Shown here one piece after another: positions 61,860 to 64,000 of a stretch of DNA of 64,000 nt; the first letter of the stretch is position 1, and each line of letters opens with the position of its first letter. Position numbers and translations under genes: made by a program. The stretch is from Bacteroidota bacterium (GTDB lineage: Bacteria; Bacteroidota; Bacteroidia; Bacteroidales; Prolixibacteraceae). A model generated the notes under the pieces. The model saw nothing but the letters and a program-made list of their open reading frames with translations. It did no database searches and was not told the DNA's origin. The stretch spans positions 1 to 64,000 of the forward strand of contig JAHEYU010000026.1 in the NCBI GenBank assembly GCA_023251435.1, in the 5' to 3' direction.

Positions 61860-61961
61860 ATAATCCGGACTATGCTGACCCCCCATTTCTCCGGAGATTC
61901 ATTAGTTTTTTCGGGTTTTTCGCGCATCGTTTGTGTGACAATCCGGCAGATACTGACCCCC
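61860..61961. mobile_element. IS-like terminal repeats (possible IS21-type end remnant)
   Basis: AATCCGGnnnATRCTGACCCCC occurs twice as a direct repeat, at 61860-61883 and 61938-61961 (19 of 24 positions identical, 78 bp apart). The palindrome TCTCCGGAGA lies between (61888-61897). IS21-family ends carry multiple short repeats of this kind, and CTGACCCCC words are common there. No transposase gene is left in the window, so this is a remnant or an end of a deleted element. The family label is tentative. Confidence 0.45.
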
Positions 61962-61962
61962 T

Positions 61963-62142
61963 TTGAAGTTGCAAAACAAATTAAAGGAAATAGACCTTAG
62001 CATCAATGTGATAAGAAATGATGGGAGACAGATATTCTTAGAAAGCCAGCCACAAAATTTCACTCGAATTCTACACGACTATTCAGATGAACGAAAAGGG
62101 TTTGTAATATGGAAAGATTTACTTGAAGAAATATTGTTGTAG
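61963..62142 (+). pseudogene. C-terminal gene fragment after IS-like end
   Basis: The frame from TTG 61963 to the stop at 62140-62142 encodes 59 residues (KLQNKLKEIDLSINVIRNDG, then RQIFLESQPQNFTRILHDYS, then DERKGFVIWKDLLEEILL). It has good coding character but no upstream start other than this TTG, and begins exactly at the IS-like repeat. It is probably the 3' end of a truncated gene; it could also be a small intact protein. Confidence 0.4.
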
Positions 62143-62249
62143 TCCGCAAAAAAGAATTCTCCCGCAGAACGTAAAGCCTTTTTTTACAGTCTCCTACGAT
62201 GACATATTTATTATTGATATTTATCTATTTCACGTTATTTCTTTCATCG

Positions 62250-63350
62250 TCATTCTGTTTCTTTTGTTAATAATTGTACGGTATGGTACCAGTAATAGAA
62301 TGAAGATTTATCCGATTGTCGCTTTAACCGGTTCAAAAAGTTCCAATCCGGATTTTCAATATTCAATTGGGTTACATCCTCACCTTGATAGTATTGAATT
62401 TGTGTTAAATCGTTCTTTAAAATTTTTGATGCCAGGTAACTGATTTTAGCTGTAGCCACAATAGCATCATCAATACGAAAATTGCCCGACATCAGAAATC
62501 CTGTACCAAATGCAATAATTCCTTTTTGCAGTTGAGTGAACTTATTTTTTTCATCAGCATTTCCATTACCTTGTTTGGCAAATATGAGACAAGTATCAAT
62601 AGTGTCATATAAAACTTGATTTGAGGTTAAGTTTTGATTTTCGTTTTTTCGATATTCAATTTCCTGTTCAGCAAAAGTTCTGAAGCTTCTTGCTACAGTT
62701 TCCATATTTTGAATTTGGTCAAAAAGCTTGCTTAAATCAAAAAGTTGTTTGCAAATTTCCATTGTAAACGATTGTCCTCTTTTCAAATATGGAATGCCAA
62801 TTGTATTTGGAGCAAACGCTGTTAATTTGTCCCCGGTAATGGCATCAATAGAAGGAACTGTAACTATGGTCTCCGATTCAGTTTCAATCCATTTGGTTCT
62901 AATGGCTTTTCCTATGGTTTCAGGATATATAGAAACTTCAATAAGAACGTCCAACAGAATTTTTCCGGGATATTTTGTCTTTAAGGCAGTATCATACGAA
63001 AATACATAATGTGCTTTAGGTACTCCTGGTTTATAGCTGCGATTCTCGTCTAACTCAAAGGATTTGAAGTTGGAAGTTTCAATTACTTTGCTTAGTACAC
63101 TTTCCAGTTCTTCTTTCTCTGCATTACATATAATATCAATATCTATTGAAAAACGATTCCCTTCTTCCAGTAGTAATACTAAGCTGGTACCGCCTTTAAA
63201 AGTAAAATCTAATCCATTTACTTTCAATTGCTCCAGCATATGCAAGGCATAAATCATCTTTTCAAGGATAATTTTATCAATTCTTCTGTGGGCCTTTTGC
63301 TTCTTAAATGAATCGAGCCATTCTTCACTAAAACACTTCTCTTTAATCAT
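62250..63350 (-). CDS. AbiEii/AbiGii-family nucleotidyltransferase toxin
   Basis: I chose the ATG at 63350 (366 residues, MIKEKCFSEEWLDSFKKQKAHRR), overlapping the antitoxin stop by 8 bp; a TTG at 63368 also keeps the frame. The nucleotidyltransferase motifs are FTFKGGTSLVLLLEEG (KGGTSL) and RFSIDIDII (DxD metal site), with later GDKLTAFAPNTIG and YLKRGQ. AbiEii toxins are DUF1814 enzymes that transfer nucleotides to tRNA or similar targets, and form type IV toxin-antitoxin and phage-abortive systems with AbiEi. Complete motifs suggest an active enzyme. Confidence 0.9.
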   Translation of the reverse strand: MIKEKCFSEEWLDSFKKQKAHRRIDKIILEKMIYALHMLEQLKVNGLDFTFKGGTSLVLLLEEGNRFSIDIDIICNAEKEELESVLSKVIETSNFKSFELDENRSYKPGVPKAHYVFSYDTALKTKYPGKILLDVLIEVSIYPETIGKAIRTKWIETESETIVTVPSIDAITGDKLTAFAPNTIGIPYLKRGQSFTMEICKQLFDLSKLFDQIQNMETVARSFRTFAEQEIEYRKNENQNLTSNQVLYDTIDTCLIFAKQGNGNADEKNKFTQLQKGIIAFGTGFLMSGNFRIDDAIVATAKISYLASKILKNDLTQIQYYQGEDVTQLNIENPDWNFLNRLKRQSDKSSFYYWYHTVQLLTKETE

Positions 63351-63999
63351 CAATAATATCTTTAACAAGGTGGGACATGTTATTTACCAAAAAAGATTTT
63401 AAATCTTGCTCTTTCTCCCTTCTTCTTGCATAACTAAATAACTTTGTGAAGTTAATGGTATATGTATTTATCGCATTTTCGTAGATATGAACCAGTTCTG
63501 CTCCTTGAGAGAAATAAAAAAGCTTTTCTTCGGCAAAGAGGTCAACAAGTATTTTTTCAATTAATGGTGTATAGAATCTGATTTTTCTCTCAGTTCGTAT
63601 CCCAATTGGAGATCGGGTAATTAGCTTTTTAATTATCAAGGGCTGATTACTTTCTGATATATAAAAGTTAATGGCCTTTTCGTCAGGATTTAAATAAATG
63701 TCATTCTTGAAACTATCTTTCAGTTCATAATAAAGAGATTCAATGAATTCTTTTTCTACTTCAATAAATAACATTTTTTTACTTGCTTGGTGTTGAGAGA
63801 ATTCATTTATCCAATCTATTTCCCATATGCAGTACTTTATATCTTTAAACTTGTCATTTATTCTTTTGGCGATTTTATATATCTCCTGCGAAATCTCTGG
63901 TCTATATTTTGGCTTATATGATATAACATAAAGACCTCGCATTATAGATTTTAAGATGTTTCTATTTTTTAAATCATAGACTCTCCACCCGAAGGTTCC
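63343..63999 (-). CDS. AbiEi-like antitoxin/regulator (runs off right edge)
   Basis: The frame is open to the right edge of the window. The in-window part begins GTFGWRVYDLKNRNILKSIMRGLYVISYKPKY, the winged-helix signature of AbiEi antitoxins (W.xYDL....L.R...G.Y). An internal Met at 63942 is therefore not the true start. Residues further on are mixed alpha/beta (EKILVDLFAEEKLFYFSQGAELVHIYENA) and end in KDIIDD. In type IV systems AbiEi neutralises the toxin indirectly and autoregulates the operon by DNA binding. The gene overlaps the toxin gene by 8 bp, showing translational coupling. Confidence 0.8.
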   Translation of the reverse strand, partial: GTFGWRVYDLKNRNILKSIMRGLYVISYKPKYRPEISQEIYKIAKRINDKFKDIKYCIWEIDWINEFSQHQASKKMLFIEVEKEFIESLYYELKDSFKNDIYLNPDEKAINFYISESNQPLIIKKLITRSPIGIRTERKIRFYTPLIEKILVDLFAEEKLFYFSQGAELVHIYENAINTYTINFTKLFSYARRREKEQDLKSFLVNNMSHLVKDIIDD

Positions 64000-64000
64000 T

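Larger units (their letters stand above)
61560..62249. other. 690-bp gap with repeat, IS-like ends and two gene fragments
   Basis: It contains the 88-bp dispersed repeat (61597-61684), a minus-strand fragment (61737-61853), paired IS-like direct repeats (61860-61961) and a plus-strand fragment (61963-62142). No complete gene is visible; this looks like a scar of mobile-element activity. Confidence 0.6.

Noticed and set aside
62123-62443. Plus-strand hydrophobic frame opposite the toxin gene
   Set aside because: Starts inside the preceding fragment and continues antisense to the toxin; no independent support.
1-64000. tRNA, rRNA or riboswitch
   Set aside because: I looked for cloverleaf, rRNA and common riboswitch signatures in the gaps and saw none; a covariance-model scan would be needed to exclude weak candidates.

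Overview
The window looks like a chromosome segment of a member of the Bacteroidota, probably a Marinilabiliales/Prolixibacteraceae-type marine or sediment bacterium. The phylum-level evidence is a type IX secretion C-terminal sorting domain (end of 30556-32223), a LruC-domain surface protein, FAS1 lipoproteins, RHS tip cassettes, moderate-to-low GC, weak Shine-Dalgarno signals and several TTG/GTG starts. The order/family placement is only an impression. I see no rRNA, tRNA or CRISPR array.

Layout. 1-3100: two tandem RHS tip cassettes sharing a ~184-bp core. One carries a variable toxin-like C-terminus plus a 68-residue candidate immunity protein; the other carries an M23 peptidase plus a small lipoprotein-like candidate immunity protein. 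3537-8747: conserved genes on the minus strand (beta-barrel protein, anti-sigma-like protein, ECF sigma factor, S41 protease, dCMP deaminase, lone receiver). 8833-11422: secreted paralogues, an outer-membrane protein and a repeat protein. 11776-14046: malic enzyme/phosphotransacetylase fusion. 14413-16041: a beta-helix protein.

16671-36588 is one large exopolysaccharide locus. The plus-strand arm carries a short TolC-like protein, a Wzz/Wzc-like protein with a degenerate kinase, a flippase, a polymerase/ligase, an epimerase, four glycosyltransferases, a phosphoribosyltransferase-HAD fusion, an FkbM methyltransferase and a T9SS-exported beta-helix protein. The convergent minus-strand arm carries UDP-glucose dehydrogenase, UDP-glucuronate decarboxylase, two single-domain receivers and a pseudo-receiver/sugar-transferase fusion. 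Together these could make UDP-glucuronate and UDP-xylose, assemble a repeat unit on undecaprenyl phosphate, flip, polymerise and export it, with receiver proteins embedded in the arm. 36841-38787 is a LruC-domain surface protein.

38911-46208 is a tightly packed minus-strand signalling operon: receiver, H-NOX haem sensor, HNOBA-multiPAS histidine kinase, FIST sensor protein, second histidine kinase, Hpt protein and LytTR response regulator. It reads as a nitric-oxide (or redox) sensing phosphorelay that ends in transcription. 46619-49489 holds two convergent FAS1 lipoproteins.

50140-61559 is an accessory island. It contains a caspase-like protease, an ECF sigma factor, an anti-sigma-like membrane protein, small secreted proteins, a RES-like protein, a TPR-CHAT protease, an FRG-domain protein, a truncated DUF4160/DUF2442 pair and more small secreted proteins. 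It is bracketed by an 88-bp dispersed terminator repeat. 61700-62150 holds gene fragments around IS-like ends. The right edge carries an AbiE-type toxin-antitoxin pair whose antitoxin runs off the window.

The strongest candidates for something undescribed are the H-NOX/HNOBA/FIST/Hpt/LytTR operon and the caspase-sigma-CHAT-RES-FRG island. The pseudo-receiver/sugar transferase with a cysteine-rich insert and the PRTase-HAD fusion come next. All functional statements rest on motif recognition by eye; no database search was run.
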